From the NCBI RefSeq assembly GCF_014841615.1, contig NZ_JACYUG010000009.1:103358-167357 (forward strand): a stretch of DNA of 64,000 bases, given 5' to 3'. Made by a program: the position numbers and the translations under genes. This DNA comes from Sphingomonas sp. CFBP 8760 (GTDB taxonomy: Bacteria > Pseudomonadota > Alphaproteobacteria > Sphingomonadales > Sphingomonadaceae). The notes below the pieces were generated by a model, which saw nothing but the letters and a program-made list of their open reading frames with translations, did not search any database and was not told where the DNA came from. This document shows, one piece after another, positions 17,604-28,018 of this stretch. Positions within the stretch are counted from its first letter, which is position 1, and the number at the start of each line of letters is the position of its first letter.

Positions 17604-20204
17604 CTATTCCGCCGGCTTCTTCTTGGCCGTTGCCTTCTTCGCGGCGGGCTTCTTCGCGGCCGGCTTTTTGGCGGCAGGCTGGTCCGCTTCGGGCTCCTTC
17701 TTGGCCGCCGCCTTCTTGGCGGGGGCCTTCTTCGCGGGCGCCTTCTTCTTCGGTTTGGGTGCCGCCGCCGCGCGCGCGTCGATCAGGCTGGCGGCTTCCT
17801 CCAGCGTCAACTGGTCGGGCGTCACCGACTTGGGCAGGGTCGCGTTGGTTTCGCCGTCCGTGACATATGCGCCGTAGCGGCCCTCCATCACCTTCAGTTC
17901 CAGTTCCGTGCGCGGATGCTTGCCCAGCTCCTTCAGCGGCGGCTTGGCCGCGCCGCGCGCCGGGCGGCCACCGCCCGCCGCCGCCTCGGCCAGCTTGACC
18001 ACCGCCGCGTTCATCCCCGTCTCGAACACGTCCGCCGTGGTCTGCAACCGCGCATATTTGCCGGCATGGGCCAGATAGGGGCCATAGCGCCCGATCGAGG
18101 CGGTGATGTCCTCGCCGGTCTCGGGATGCTTGCCGATCGTGCGCGGCAGGCTGAGCAGCTTCAGCGCCCATTCCAGATCGAGTTCGATATCCTTGGGGAT
18201 CGACGCGCGTTTGGCGTCCTTGCCCTCGCCCAGCTGGATATAGGGGCCGAACCGCCCCGACTTGCGCTCGACCGGCAGGTCGGTCGCCGGGTCCTTGCCC
18301 AGCGTCTCCGGTCCCGTATCCTCATCGGCGCTGCCGCCCTGCGCGAAGCGGCGGGTATATTTGCACTCGGGATAGTTCGAACACGCCACGAACGCGCCGA
18401 ACCGGCCGCCGCGCAGCGCCAGCTTGCCCTCGCCGCAATTGGGGCACAGGCGCGGGTCGCCGCCGTCCGCCTTGTCGGGGAACAGGTAGGGCGCGAGGAA
18501 GATGTCGAGTTCGGCGGTGATCGCGCTCGGCTGCTGCTCCATCACATCGACGGTCAGCGGCTTGAAATCGCGCCAGAACGCCTCCAGCACCGCCTGCCAC
18601 TGCGCGCGGCCGCCGGACACGTCGTCCAGTTCCTCTTCCAGATCGGCGGTATAGTCGAACCCGACATATTTCGGGAAGAACCGCTCCAGGAACGCCGTCA
18701 CCAGCCGTCCGCTCTCCTCCGCGAAGAACCGGTTCTTCTCGATCCGCACATAGGCGCGGTCCTTCAGCGTCTTGATGATCGAGGCATAGGTGGAGGGGCG
18801 GCCGATCCCCAGTTCCTCCATCCGCTTGACCAGCGACGCTTCGGAGAAGCGCGGCGGCGGCTGGGTGAAATGCTGTTCGGCGTCGACGCCCTTCTTCGCC
18901 GGGGCATCGCCCTCGCGCATCCGGGGCAGGCGGCGCGATTCCTCGTCCGCCGAATCGTCGGTCCCTTCCTCGTAAAGCGCGAGATAGCCGGGGAACAGCA
19001 CCACCTGCCCGGTCGCGCGCAGCACGTGGCGGCCGGTGCCCTCGGCCAGTTCCACCGTCGTCCGCTCGAACCGCGCCGACGCCATCTGGCTGGCCAGCGC
19101 GCGCTTGAAGATCAGGTCGTACAGCCGCGCGTGATCGCCGCCGCCGGCCTTGTCCTTGCCGAAATCGGTCGGGCGGATCGCCTCGTGCGCTTCCTGCGCG
19201 TTCTTGGCCTTGGTCTGATATTGCCGGGGCTTGTCCGGTACATAGCCAGCGTCATAGCGATTCGCGATGGCGAGGCGCGCGGCGGAGATGGCGCTGCCGT
19301 CCATCTGCACGCCGTCCGTCCGCATGTACGTGATCGCGCCGTCCTCGTATAACCCTTGCGCGATCCGCATCGTGTGATCGGCGGAAAAGCCCAGTTTGCG
19401 CGCCGCCTCCTGTTGCAGGGTGGAGGTGGTGAAGGGCGGCGGCGGGTTGCGCGTGCCGGGCTTGGTTTCGACCGACTGGACCGAGAAGCGTCCCTCCTCG
19501 ACCGCGGCCTTCGCACGCAGCGCATCGCCCTCGTTACCGATCGACAGCCGGTCGAGCTTGGTGCCTTCCCACTGGACGAGGCGGGCGGTGAATGGCGTGC
19601 CGTCCTGCTCCATCCGCGCGGTGACGGACCAGTATTCCTGCGCGCGGAACGCCTCGATCTCGCGCTCGCGCTGCACGATCAGGCGCAGCGCCACCGACTG
19701 GACGCGGCCGGCCGACTTCGCGCCGGGCAGCTTGCGCCACAGCACCGGCGACAGCGTGAAGCCGACGAGGTAGTCGAGCGCGCGCCGTGCCCGGTACGCG
19801 TCGATCAGGTCGGTATCCAGTTCGCGCGGGGCCTTCATCGCCGCCAGGATCGCAGGCTTGGTGATCGCGTTGAACGTCACGCGCTGCACGTCCTTGGGCA
19901 ACGCCTTGCGCCCGCGCAGCACCTCCTGCACGTGCCACGAGATCGCCTCGCCCTCGCGATCGGGATCGGTCGCCAGGATCAGGCGGTCGGCGGTCTTCGA
20001 CAGGTCGGCGATCGCCTTCAGCTGCTTGGCCTTATCCGCGTAATTTTCCCACTCCATCGCGAACCCCTCGTCGGGGTTCACCGATCCGTCCTTGGGCGGC
20101 AGGTCGCGGACATGGCCGTAACTGGCGAGGACCCGGTAGTCGCTGCCGAGATATTTTTCGATGGTCTTCGCCTTGGCGGGCGATTCGACGATGACGAGCT
20201 GCAT
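17604..20204 (-). CDS. topA: DNA topoisomerase I
   Basis: An 866-residue type IA topoisomerase relaxing negative supercoils. N-terminal TOPRIM: VIVESPAKAKTI and later DPDREGEAISWH; active-site Tyr in ITYMRTDGVQMD (near residue 295). A C-terminal zinc-ribbon-like module follows (CPNCGEGKLALRGG with CSNYPECKYTRR), then additional beta repeats. The last ~60 residues are a lysine/alanine-rich (AKKPAAKK) tail, common in alphaproteobacterial TopA and probably DNA-binding. Length is typical for the class. Confidence 0.97.
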   Translation of the reverse strand: MQLVIVESPAKAKTIEKYLGSDYRVLASYGHVRDLPPKDGSVNPDEGFAMEWENYADKAKQLKAIADLSKTADRLILATDPDREGEAISWHVQEVLRGRKALPKDVQRVTFNAITKPAILAAMKAPRELDTDLIDAYRARRALDYLVGFTLSPVLWRKLPGAKSAGRVQSVALRLIVQREREIEAFRAQEYWSVTARMEQDGTPFTARLVQWEGTKLDRLSIGNEGDALRAKAAVEEGRFSVQSVETKPGTRNPPPPFTTSTLQQEAARKLGFSADHTMRIAQGLYEDGAITYMRTDGVQMDGSAISAARLAIANRYDAGYVPDKPRQYQTKAKNAQEAHEAIRPTDFGKDKAGGGDHARLYDLIFKRALASQMASARFERTTVELAEGTGRHVLRATGQVVLFPGYLALYEEGTDDSADEESRRLPRMREGDAPAKKGVDAEQHFTQPPPRFSEASLVKRMEELGIGRPSTYASIIKTLKDRAYVRIEKNRFFAEESGRLVTAFLERFFPKYVGFDYTADLEEELDDVSGGRAQWQAVLEAFWRDFKPLTVDVMEQQPSAITAELDIFLAPYLFPDKADGGDPRLCPNCGEGKLALRGGRFGAFVACSNYPECKYTRRFAQGGSADEDTGPETLGKDPATDLPVERKSGRFGPYIQLGEGKDAKRASIPKDIELDLEWALKLLSLPRTIGKHPETGEDITASIGRYGPYLAHAGKYARLQTTADVFETGMNAAVVKLAEAAAGGGRPARGAAKPPLKELGKHPRTELELKVMEGRYGAYVTDGETNATLPKSVTPDQLTLEEAASLIDARAAAAPKPKKKAPAKKAPAKKAAAKKEPEADQPAAKKPAAKKPAAKKATAKKKPAE

Positions 20205-20288
20205 AAGCGGTCGATGATGTCCTTACGTGTATGCGCGAGGGTGGCGACGACCACCTGCCCGCGTCAAGCGGCGGCTATCAACGTCCGA

Positions 20289-20642
20289 TTACCGTTTTGG
20301 TGCGCGGCCCATGCCGCCCTTAGGCAAATGGCGAGCCATACGGGTCCGCAACAGCCCGATCAGCGCCGGGTCCATGAATGGATAGTCGTCGGGAATGTCG
20401 AGACAGATGATCCGCTTGCCGGCCAGCGTGCGACGATGGCGTTGCTGGATTTTGCTGCGATGCGCCTTTTCCATCACCACCACCACGTCGGCCCATCCGA
20501 TCAGTTCGTCGGTCAGCGGGTTTTCCGCGTCATGATTGGTGCCGGCCGACGATACCTCGATCCGGTCGTCGTCCGCGAATATCTGCTCGGCGGTCGGACT
20601 GCGCAGCCGGTTCTGGCTGCATACGAACAGGAAATTCTTCAC
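20289..20642 (-). CDS. Low-molecular-weight protein tyrosine phosphatase-like protein
   Basis: A 117-residue protein with the LMW-PTP fold. The N-terminal strand NFLFVCSQNRLRSPT gives a Cys-X5-Arg-Ser loop, and the late LDIPDDYPFMD supplies an acidic residue. It matches the short COG4551 branch, for which the physiological substrate is not known. It follows dprA with a 4-base overlap and precedes topA, so it belongs to the plsY-dprA run. Confidence 0.8.
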   Translation of the reverse strand: MKNFLFVCSQNRLRSPTAEQIFADDDRIEVSSAGTNHDAENPLTDELIGWADVVVVMEKAHRSKIQQRHRRTLAGKRIICLDIPDDYPFMDPALIGLLRTRMARHLPKGGMGRAPKR

Positions 20643-21718
20643 CGCCAGCTCACCCGCCCGCCGGCATGGCGATCGATCCGTCCCGCCAGTTCCAGTTCCA
20701 GCAGCACCATCTGCACCGCCGAGGGAGCGTGGCCCGACTGGCGGACCAGTTCGTCGACCGGCACCGCGGCATGGCCGATCAGCGCCGTCACGGCGGCGCG
20801 CGCGGCGTCGTCCGCATCCTCCGGTGGCGGCCCGGCATAGGTATCGGCGGGGGCCCGCACCGCACGGGCGTCGATCGGGCGGATCTGTTCCAGCACGTCG
20901 GCGGCGGACTGGATCAGGATCGCCCCCTCACGGATTAGGCCATTGCACCCTTGCGCACGGGGGTCGAGCGGACTGCCCGGCACTGCCATCACCTCGCGCC
21001 CCATCTCCGCCGCCAGCCGCGCGGTGATGAGCGAGCCGGAGCGCGGTGCCGCCTCGACCACCACCGTCCCCTGCGCCAGCCCGGCGATGATGCGGTTGCG
21101 ATAGGGGAAGTGCCGGGCGCGCGGCTCCGTCCCCGGCGGCTGTTCGGCAAGCAGCAGCCCGCGCGTCGCCACCTCCTCCTGCAAGGCGGCATTCTCGGGC
21201 GGGAAGACCACGTCGATGCCGCTGGCGATCACCCCGATCGTGCCGCCCGCGATCGATCCGACATGCGCGGCGGTATCGATCCCGCGCGCCAGGCCGGAGA
21301 CGACCGTCACCCCCGCCGCCACCAGATCGTGTGCCAGCGCGCGAGCGAAGCGGCAGGCGGCGGCGGAGGCGTTGCGCGCACCGACGATCGCCACGCACGG
21401 CCGCCGCATCAGCCCCGTGTCGCCGCGTCGGATCAGCACCGGCGGCGCATCGTTCAGCTCGGCCAGCAGGGGTGGATAATCGGGATCGCCGATGAACAGA
21501 TAAGCCGCGCCCAGCGCCGCGACCCGCGCCTGTTCGCGCCGCACCGCGCCCTCGTCCGCCGGCACCGGCGCGGTGCCGCCGCCACGCCGCGCCAGCGTCG
21601 GCAGCGCGGCCAGCGCCCGTTCCGCATCGCCGAACCGCGCCAGCAGATGGCGATAGGCGACCGGCCCGATCCCGTTCGTCCGCAACAGGCGCAGCCGCGC
21701 CGTCGCGGCGTCAGTCAT
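20639..21718 (-). CDS. dprA: DNA-processing protein DprA
   Basis: A 359-residue DprA, which loads RecA on incoming single-stranded DNA in transformation. It has an N-terminal SAM-like helical region, the Rossmann core with VAIVGARNAS and VVSGLARGIDTAAH, SGIDVVFPPEN, and a C-terminal winged-helix domain. The start is the ATG at 21718, inside the end of plsY (8-base overlap). DprA is widespread even in bacteria not known to be naturally competent. Confidence 0.95.
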   Translation of the reverse strand: MTDAATARLRLLRTNGIGPVAYRHLLARFGDAERALAALPTLARRGGGTAPVPADEGAVRREQARVAALGAAYLFIGDPDYPPLLAELNDAPPVLIRRGDTGLMRRPCVAIVGARNASAAACRFARALAHDLVAAGVTVVSGLARGIDTAAHVGSIAGGTIGVIASGIDVVFPPENAALQEEVATRGLLLAEQPPGTEPRARHFPYRNRIIAGLAQGTVVVEAAPRSGSLITARLAAEMGREVMAVPGSPLDPRAQGCNGLIREGAILIQSAADVLEQIRPIDARAVRAPADTYAGPPPEDADDAARAAVTALIGHAAVPVDELVRQSGHAPSAVQMVLLELELAGRIDRHAGGRVSWR

Positions 21719-22370
21719 GCTGCCGGATTTCGGCGCCGGTGGTCGTGTCGGCACCGGTATCGACGCCATCGCCACCGTCACCGATCCGCGGCTCGGTCCC
21801 GGCCAGCAGCCGCTCGATATTCTCGCCGTGCTTCCAGATCACCAGCAGCGCCAGCGCCAGCAGCATCAGCACCAGATCGAACCGCCCGAACAGCGCCGCC
21901 GCCAGCGGCGCGCTGATCGCCGCCGCCATCCCCGCCACCGCCGAGATGCGGATCGTCGCCAGCAGCCCCAGCCAGACGGCGGCATAGACCAGCCCGACCG
22001 GCCAGTGCAGCGCGACGACGATGCCCATCAGCGTCGCCACCCCCTTGCCCCCGCGGAAGCGCAGCCACACCGGATAGCAATGGCCGACGAACGCGCCGAC
22101 CCCGGCCAGCGGCCCCTCGCCCGGCCACAGATGCGCGACGAGCAGCACCGCGCCCGCGCCCTTCAGCAGGTCGAGCAGCAGCGTCGCCGCCGCCAGTCCC
22201 TTGCGGCCGGTGCGCAGCACGTTGGTCGCGCCGATGTTGCCCGATCCGATCGACCGCAGGTCGCCCGCCCCGCCCAACCGGGTCAGGATGATGCCGAACG
22301 GGATCGATCCGAGCAGATAGCCGATCAGCAGGGCCAGCGCGGGTGCCGTCCAGAGGATTTCCGTCTGCAA
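21711..22370 (-). CDS. plsY: Glycerol-3-phosphate acyltransferase PlsY
   Basis: A 219-residue polytopic membrane enzyme making lysophosphatidate from acyl-phosphate and glycerol-3-phosphate. The three PlsY motifs are visible: GYLLGSIPFG, the GSGNIGATNVLRTGRKG loop and RFRGGKGVAT. The start is set at a TTG at 22370, because AAGGGGG lies six bases before it and it gives a normal-length protein. An upstream ATG at 22418 would add 16 unlikely residues. The C-terminal ~20 residues are hydrophilic and acidic. Confidence 0.93.
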   Translation of the reverse strand: MQTEILWTAPALALLIGYLLGSIPFGIILTRLGGAGDLRSIGSGNIGATNVLRTGRKGLAAATLLLDLLKGAGAVLLVAHLWPGEGPLAGVGAFVGHCYPVWLRFRGGKGVATLMGIVVALHWPVGLVYAAVWLGLLATIRISAVAGMAAAISAPLAAALFGRFDLVLMLLALALLVIWKHGENIERLLAGTEPRIGDGGDGVDTGADTTTGAEIRQHD

Positions 22371-22487
22371 TGTTTTCCCCCTTCGTTCCATCATACCGCG
22401 GGCACGGGCGGTGTCCACCGATCCAGGTCAATCACCCCGCCGTCCGGGCGGTAGCGGTGGGGCGGCGGAATCGCTAGGTGACGGATC

Positions 22488-23285
22488 ATGACCGACGATC
22501 GTCCGATCCTGTTCTTCGATTCCGGGGTCGGCGGCCTGTCGATCGTCGCACCGGCGCGCGCGCTGCTGCCGCAGGCGCGATTCGTCTATGCCGCCGACTC
22601 GGCGGGCTTTCCCTATGGCACCCGGACGGAACAGGAGATCGCGGCGCGCGTGCCGGTGCTGCTCGGCCGACTGGCGGAACGCTATCGCCCGCGGCTGATC
22701 GTGATCGCCTGCAACACCGCCTCGACGATCGCGCTGCCGGCGATCCGTGCCGCCCTCGACCTGCCCGTGGTCGGCACCGTCCCCGCGATCCGGCCCGCCG
22801 CGCTTGTCAGTCGCACCCGCACGATCGGGGTGCTCGGCACGCAGGCGACCGTGCGTCAGGCCTATGTCGACGATCTCGCCGCGCGCTTCGCCGGGGATTG
22901 CACCGTGCTGCGCCACGGCTCCGCCGATCTCGTCGAACTGGCGGAGGCGACGCTGCGCGGCGAACGCCCCGATCCCGCCCGCTTCGCCCAGGCGCTGGCC
23001 GGGCTGTTCGACCAGCCGGGCGGCGCGGCGATCGACGTGATCGTCAACGCCTGCACCCATTTCCCGCTGGTCGAACCGCAACTCGCCGCCGCCGCCCCCC
23101 ACCCCGTCCGCTTCGTCGATGGCGGCGACGGCATCGCCCGGCGCATCGTCGCGCTGACGCAGGGGCAGGACTGGCCGGCCGGCCCGGGCGAGGGCATCGC
23201 CGTCTTCACCCGTCTGGGCGACCGCGAACGCGCGCTGACGCCCGGTCTGGCGATCCGGGGTTTCACCGCGATGGAGGAACTGTAG
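22488..23285 (+). CDS. murI: Glutamate racemase
   Basis: A 265-residue enzyme supplying D-glutamate for peptidoglycan. The two catalytic cysteines are in IACNTAS (Cys75) and VNACTHFPL (Cys189), and FFDSGVGGLS near the N-terminus holds Asp11. The ATG follows AGGTGACGG, a good ribosome site. It is transcribed divergently from plsY. Confidence 0.95.
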   Translation: MTDDRPILFFDSGVGGLSIVAPARALLPQARFVYAADSAGFPYGTRTEQEIAARVPVLLGRLAERYRPRLIVIACNTASTIALPAIRAALDLPVVGTVPAIRPAALVSRTRTIGVLGTQATVRQAYVDDLAARFAGDCTVLRHGSADLVELAEATLRGERPDPARFAQALAGLFDQPGGAAIDVIVNACTHFPLVEPQLAAAAPHPVRFVDGGDGIARRIVALTQGQDWPAGPGEGIAVFTRLGDRERALTPGLAIRGFTAMEEL

Positions 23286-23356
23286 GCGCGATCCGGCCGG
23301 GGACTGCACCCGATACGGACCCTTAACCCTGTCATGGCATAGATGTCGGGGTGAAC

Positions 23357-25258
23357 ATGGTGCAAGCCCTGTACGCCGGGTCGTTCGGCCGGGTGCTGCC
23401 CGCCAGAATGGCGGGGGATACGCGATTCGCGCTGACGGTGCTGCTGTCCAGCCTGCTGGTGACCGCGTTTCTCAGTTCGGCGCTGGTCATCGGCCTGCTG
23501 ATCCGCGATGCCAATATCGAGGCCAACCGGCTCGCCGCGGCGACGGTGGCGGGCGCGGTGGACCGGGAACGTTCCCGGATCAGCAACGAGACGTTCATCA
23601 ATTCGCACTGGGATACCGCTGCGGACAATGTCTACGGGGCGATGAACGCCGCGTGGATCGAATCGAACTACGGAACGCCGATCGCCCGCAACTACATCAT
23701 CGATTCGGCCGGGCGAACGCTCTACGGTCATCTGCCGGGCGGAACCGTGCCACCCCTCCACAAGATGATCTCGCCGGCCACCCTGAAGGAAATCCTCGCC
23801 CGGCTACCCGCTACCGAGGCGAAGGCCCGCAAACGCGGCGACGCGATCGTGCTGCCGGCCCGCTTCGGCACCCTGCCGGCGCTGATCGGGTTCTCTCCGA
23901 TCGTCCGGGAAACGGGGCCGGCGGTGCACGACCGGCGGACATTCCGGATCTTCGTCGACATCCGCGTCCTCGACGACGCGATCCTGCGGGAATGGTCGAC
24001 CGGGTTCGGCCTGCCCAACCTGCGCTGGGTCGCGATGGCGGGGAACGAGCGGCCCTATCCGTCCACCGATCTGCTCGAATGGAGCGGCCGCGTCCTCGGG
24101 ATCGTCGCCTGGGACCGGCTGACCCCGGGGCTGAAGGCGTTCGTCGCGATCCTGCCCCTGATCCTGTGCTGCACGATCCTGTTCCTGGCGATATCCCTCC
24201 TGCTGATCCGGCGCGTGCTGCGGCTGAACATGGACCTGGAGGCCCGGTCGGCCGCCGCCGGGTCCGCCGCCGCCGAGCAGCGATCCGCGCGACTCGCGGC
24301 GGAGAACGCCCTGGCCGAGGCCCGTCGCGCCCGGCAGGATAGCGAGCATCAGGCGCAATGCCGGATCGCCGCCGAGGCGCGGCACCGGGCCGAGATGGCG
24401 ACGGCGGCGGGCGCGGTCGCGGACCGGTTGCAGGAGACGATCGTGGCGCTGATCGACAAGCTGCGCACCGCGGCGAGCGATCTCGACATCAGCGCCGACC
24501 GGACGCTCGCCACCATCGTCGACCAGCAGCAACAGGCGGAAACGGCCCATATCCTGTCGACCCGCACCAGCGAGATGACGGTCGGGATGCTCAACCGATT
24601 GCGATCGATCGCCGCCGCCGTCGACACAGTAAGCGAAACCGCGCGCGAATCGGCCGGGATGGTCATCGAGGCGGCCCGCCATTCGGCCTCCGCCCAGGCG
24701 GCGAACGTGACGCTGACCCGCAGCGTGACCAGCATCCGGGAGGCATCCCGCCATATCGGCGACATTAGCCGCGCCACCAAGCTGCTGGCCCTGAACGCGA
24801 CGATGGAGGCGGCCCGCGCCGGCGACATGGGCCGCGGTTTCGCGGTCGTCGCGCAAGAGGTGAAGAGCTTCTCGCAACAGACCGAAAACACCACGCGCAA
24901 CATCGCCGACCGGATCGAGGACATCACCCAGGCCACCGATTCGGCGGTCAGCGTGGGCACCGCGCTGGGCACCGCGTTGCAGGCGGTGACCTCGTCGGCG
25001 CTCCAGACGATCGAGATGACCGGCCAGCAGCACGTCGCCAATGTCGAGCTCCAGAAGATGATCGTCACCATCGAAACCGCCACCGGCGAGGCACGCGCGG
25101 CGCTCGCCTCGCTCGATGGGACCTTCGCGCAGACCGCGACGATGGCCCATGCGACGCGCCTCATCAGCGCCGACATGCGCGACCGTACCGAAACGCTGCA
25201 ACGCGAATGCGAACGGATCGTGGCGATGCTGCGCCAGCCCGTCCGCGTGGCGGCATGA
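23357..25258 (+). CDS. Methyl-accepting chemotaxis-type protein with CHASE4-like sensor
   Basis: A 633-residue transducer. An N-terminal membrane segment is followed by a periplasmic domain (about residues 55-260) resembling CHASE4 ([15 protein letters not shown]), a second membrane segment around [19 protein letters not shown], a coiled region, and a C-terminal signalling domain. The hairpin tip ([20 protein letters not shown]) differs slightly from the classical ERTNLLALNA. No C-terminal CheR-docking pentapeptide is present (it ends RQPVRVAA). Start may be ATG 23357 or GTG 23351. Ligand unknown. Confidence 0.88.
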   Translation: MVQALYAGSFGRVLPARMAGDTRFALTVLLSSLLVTAFLSSALVIGLLIRDANIEANRLAAATVAGAVDRERSRISNETFINSHWDTAADNVYGAMNAAWIESNYGTPIARNYIIDSAGRTLYGHLPGGTVPPLHKMISPATLKEILARLPATEAKARKRGDAIVLPARFGTLPALIGFSPIVRETGPAVHDRRTFRIFVDIRVLDDAILREWSTGFGLPNLRWVAMAGNERPYPSTDLLEWSGRVLGIVAWDRLTPGLKAFVAILPLILCCTILFLAISLLLIRRVLRLNMDLEARSAAAGSAAAEQRSARLAAENALAEARRARQDSEHQAQCRIAAEARHRAEMATAAGAVADRLQETIVALIDKLRTAASDLDISADRTLATIVDQQQQAETAHILSTRTSEMTVGMLNRLRSIAAAVDTVSETARESAGMVIEAARHSASAQAANVTLTRSVTSIREASRHIGDISRATKLLALNATMEAARAGDMGRGFAVVAQEVKSFSQQTENTTRNIADRIEDITQATDSAVSVGTALGTALQAVTSSALQTIEMTGQQHVANVELQKMIVTIETATGEARAALASLDGTFAQTATMAHATRLISADMRDRTETLQRECERIVAMLRQPVRVAA

Positions 25259-25259
25259 C

Positions 25260-25297
25260 GCGATCACGGCTGACCCGTACCGGCCAGCCGTGATCGC
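25260..25297 (+). terminator. 13-bp stem hairpin after the chemoreceptor gene
   Basis: Bases 25260-25272 (GCGATCACGGCTG) and 25285-25297 are perfect reverse complements separated by 12 bases, right after the stop codon at 25258. No T run follows, so it is either a Rho-independent-like terminator without a U tract or an mRNA-end stabiliser. Confidence 0.5.
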
Positions 25298-25404
25298 CCA
25301 CGCCGGACATGAACGGATCGCATCCGGAACGATCACGACGCCTGATGGTTCGTGGGCGGACGGATGCAGGGGCCGGCGGTGCGGGATATGGCGGTCACGG
25401 AACG

Positions 25405-25785
25405 ATGAGGGGCCTGTTCTTCACCGTCATCGGGGCAGCGCTGCTGATCGCGGCGGTGATTGCCACGATCGGCGTACAGCGGTTCCGCGATGCCGCCGCC
25501 CGCGCCGACGGAGTGGTGGAACGCCTGAATGCGGGTGGCAGCCATCCCCAGATCCGGTTTACGACCACGGCCGGCGATGTCGTCAGCTACGCGCAGGGTG
25601 GCCTGATCTTCGGCTATCGGGCGGGCGACCGTGTCCGTGTGATGTACCGGCCCGATCGACCGCAGGCCACTGCCAGGCTCGACCAGTTCGGCGCGATGTG
25701 GGCGATGCCGCTGCTGCTGGGCTTGCTGGGGGCCGGCTTCCCGATCGGAGGGATGCTCCATTTCCTGGCAACACGGGCGAGGTGA
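25405..25785 (+). CDS. DUF3592-type membrane protein
   Basis: A 126-residue protein with an N-terminal membrane segment (GLFFTVIGAALLIAAVIATIG), a soluble middle domain (GVVERLNAGG through YRAGDRVRVMYRPD) and a C-terminal membrane segment ending GGMLHFLA. This is the DUF3592 pattern: a small beta-rich domain between two helices. Function is unknown. The start is the ATG at 25405 just before the first membrane helix; longer readings add only low-complexity residues. It is followed two bases later by another small membrane gene. Confidence 0.7.
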   Translation: MRGLFFTVIGAALLIAAVIATIGVQRFRDAAARADGVVERLNAGGSHPQIRFTTTAGDVVSYAQGGLIFGYRAGDRVRVMYRPDRPQATARLDQFGAMWAMPLLLGLLGAGFPIGGMLHFLATRAR

Positions 25786-25787
25786 CG

Positions 25788-26048
25788 ATGCTGCTAGGAC
25801 CCAGTGACTGGACCTATGCCACGGGGGCGACCGGCGCGGTCGGTATCGCATTCGTGGCGGCATCGGGGGGTGCGATGCTGTTCGGGATGAATCCCGTCCT
25901 GCTGGTCGCCGCGCTGTCGAACCCCGCGCTTTCCCTGCTCATGGTGCGGGCCATCCAGACCGCGGAAGGGGCGATGATCTTCGGCGGGATCAATGTCGGG
26001 GTGCAGGCGGGCGGCGGCGTGGCCGGGCTGGTCGGCTATATGCACTGA
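25788..26048 (+). CDS. Small hydrophobic membrane protein, unknown
   Basis: An 86-residue, Gly/Ala-rich, mostly hydrophobic protein with two or three possible membrane stretches (GAVGIAFVAASGGAMLFG, PVLLVAALSNPALSLLMV). No family recognised. A strong GAGGTGA site lies directly before the ATG, overlapping the stop of the DUF3592 gene. This supports a real, co-translated gene; the pair may work together. Confidence 0.6.
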   Translation: MLLGPSDWTYATGATGAVGIAFVAASGGAMLFGMNPVLLVAALSNPALSLLMVRAIQTAEGAMIFGGINVGVQAGGGVAGLVGYMH

Positions 26049-26176
26049 TCGCGCGGTCACCCCGTCGCCGATCCCCTGCCATTCCATGCCCCTGGGACGA
26101 TTGTCCATGGATTCGTTGCCGAACCGATCACCGTGACCATGGATAGTCGCTGGCCTTGCCCCGCCGGTGCGATTAC

Positions 26177-27427
26177 ATGACGATCATGACCAGTGCCGTC
26201 CAGGACACGCGCGTGGATTATACCCGCGTCTTCACCCAGGCGATCGACCGGCTCCACGCCGAAGGTCGATACCGCGTGTTCATCGATATCCTGCGCAACA
26301 AGGGGGCGTTTCCCAACGCCCGATGTTTCGCCGGGCATAACGGGCCGAAGCCGATCACGGTCTGGTGTTCCAACGATTACCTCGCGATGGGCCAGCACCC
26401 CAAGGTGATCGCCGCGATGGAGGAGGCGCTGCACGATGTCGGCGCCGGTTCCGGCGGCACCCGCAACATCGGCGGCAACACGCATTATCACGTCGATCTC
26501 GAATGGGAACTCGCCGACCTGCACGGCAAGGAGGGCGCGCTGCTCTTCACCAGCGGTTACGTCTCGAACGAGGCGACGCTGGCGACGATGGCGAAGATCC
26601 TGCCCGGCTGCGTGATCTTCTCCGACGAACTCAACCATGCCTCGATGATTGCGGGCATCCGCAATTCGGGCTGCGAGAAGCGCATCTTCCGGCACAACGA
26701 CCTCGCCCATCTGGAGGAGCTGCTCGCCGCCGAGGACCCCGGCGTGCCCAAGCTGATCGCGTTCGAGAGCGTCTATTCGATGGAGGGCGACGTCGCCCCC
26801 ATCGCGGCGATCTGCGATCTGGCCGACCGGTACAACGCGCTCACCTATTGCGACGAGGTCCATGCGGTCGGCATGTACGGCGCACGCGGCGGCGGCATCT
26901 CCGAACGGGACGAGGTGGCGCACCGCCTGACCATCATCGAGGGGACGCTGGGCAAGGCTTTCGGGGTGATGGGCGGCTATATCGCCGCGGATCGCACGAT
27001 CATCGACGTGATCCGCAGCTATGCGCCCGGCTTCATCTTCACCACCAGCCTGTCGCCGGTGCTGGTCGCGGGCGTGCTGGCCAGCGTCCGTCACCTCAAA
27101 TCCTCCACCGCCGAGCGCGAGGGGCAACAGGCCGCCGCCGCCACGCTGAAGGCGATGCTGGCGGATGCCGGCCTGCCGGTGATGATCGGCGAGACGCATA
27201 TCGTACCGGTGATGGTCGGCGATCCGGTCAAGGCGAAGAAGATCAGCGACGTGTTGCTCGCCGAATACGGCGTCTATGTGCAGCCGATCAACTATCCCAC
27301 CGTACCGCGCGGCACCGAACGGCTGCGCTTCACCCCCGGCCCCGCGCATGACGAGGCGATGATGCGCGACCTGACCCAGGCGCTGGTGGAAATCTGGGGC
27401 CGGCTGGAACTGCGCAAGGCGGCGTAA
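26177..27427 (+). CDS. hemA: 5-aminolevulinate synthase
   Basis: A 416-residue PLP enzyme condensing glycine and succinyl-CoA to 5-aminolevulinate, the entry to haem by the alphaproteobacterial route. Signatures include [29 protein letters not shown], and [13 protein letters not shown]. The PLP Lys260 is in GTLGKAFG. Three candidate starts (TTG 26156, ATG 26177, ATG 26186) lie close together; ATG 26177 is chosen, without a strong ribosome site. The gene is monocistronic. Confidence 0.96.
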   Translation: MTIMTSAVQDTRVDYTRVFTQAIDRLHAEGRYRVFIDILRNKGAFPNARCFAGHNGPKPITVWCSNDYLAMGQHPKVIAAMEEALHDVGAGSGGTRNIGGNTHYHVDLEWELADLHGKEGALLFTSGYVSNEATLATMAKILPGCVIFSDELNHASMIAGIRNSGCEKRIFRHNDLAHLEELLAAEDPGVPKLIAFESVYSMEGDVAPIAAICDLADRYNALTYCDEVHAVGMYGARGGGISERDEVAHRLTIIEGTLGKAFGVMGGYIAADRTIIDVIRSYAPGFIFTTSLSPVLVAGVLASVRHLKSSTAEREGQQAAAATLKAMLADAGLPVMIGETHIVPVMVGDPVKAKKISDVLLAEYGVYVQPINYPTVPRGTERLRFTPGPAHDEAMMRDLTQALVEIWGRLELRKAA

Positions 27428-27448
27428 GCCGGCTATCTCCGATCGTGG

Positions 27449-28000
27449 TCAGCCGATCACGATCGTCCGGTCGGTGCCGGGGATCGGCAGCGCCCGCCCG
27501 AACGGGATCAGCGTTGCCGGCCCATAGTCACCGTGCGGCTGTAACTCGAACACATGCACCTGCCCATGGGGACCATCGACGACCCAGTAATGGGGAATAC
27601 CCGCTCGTGCATAGGCGGTCCTTTTCAGCCCCAGATCGCGGTCCAGCGTGGTTTCCGCGATCTCCACCGCGACGATCACCTCGTCCGCCCGGAGAAAGCG
27701 CTGCTCGCTCATGGGCCGGTGCAGGATCGCGACGTCGCATACCAGAACGGTATCGTCACCCAGATCGATCGCGGCTTCCACCATCGCGCACTCTTGCAGG
27801 ACGGACCAGAGCATTCCCGATACGGCGGTCTGCCGGGTGGAATGAGCCCCCATCGGCGGCGTCATGCGTTCAAGATAGCCATCGACCAGTTCCAGTCTGA
27901 TATCCAGTGGCACGGCCGCCGCGAACACCTGCGCGAACTCACCGGTGGTAAAGCGAGCCCTGAACGACTCGGACACCTGAACATTGGCCGGTTTGTTCAT
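27449..28000 (-). CDS. Uma2-family (DUF820) nuclease-like protein
   Basis: A 183-residue protein of the Uma2/DUF820 family, with the PD-(D/E)XK core: LVCDVAILHRP (Asp), VIVAVEIAETTLDRDLGLK (Glu and Lys) and AGIPHYWVVD. The family is common in cyanobacteria and scattered in other bacteria, often near mobile DNA, and its physiological role is not known. Here it is a single gene between hemA and a DUF3429 gene with no mobile-element signs nearby. Confidence 0.85.
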   Translation of the reverse strand: MNKPANVQVSESFRARFTTGEFAQVFAAAVPLDIRLELVDGYLERMTPPMGAHSTRQTAVSGMLWSVLQECAMVEAAIDLGDDTVLVCDVAILHRPMSEQRFLRADEVIVAVEIAETTLDRDLGLKRTAYARAGIPHYWVVDGPHGQVHVFELQPHGDYGPATLIPFGRALPIPGTDRTIVIG

Positions 28001-28018
28001 ACGGCTATCCTATCAGGC

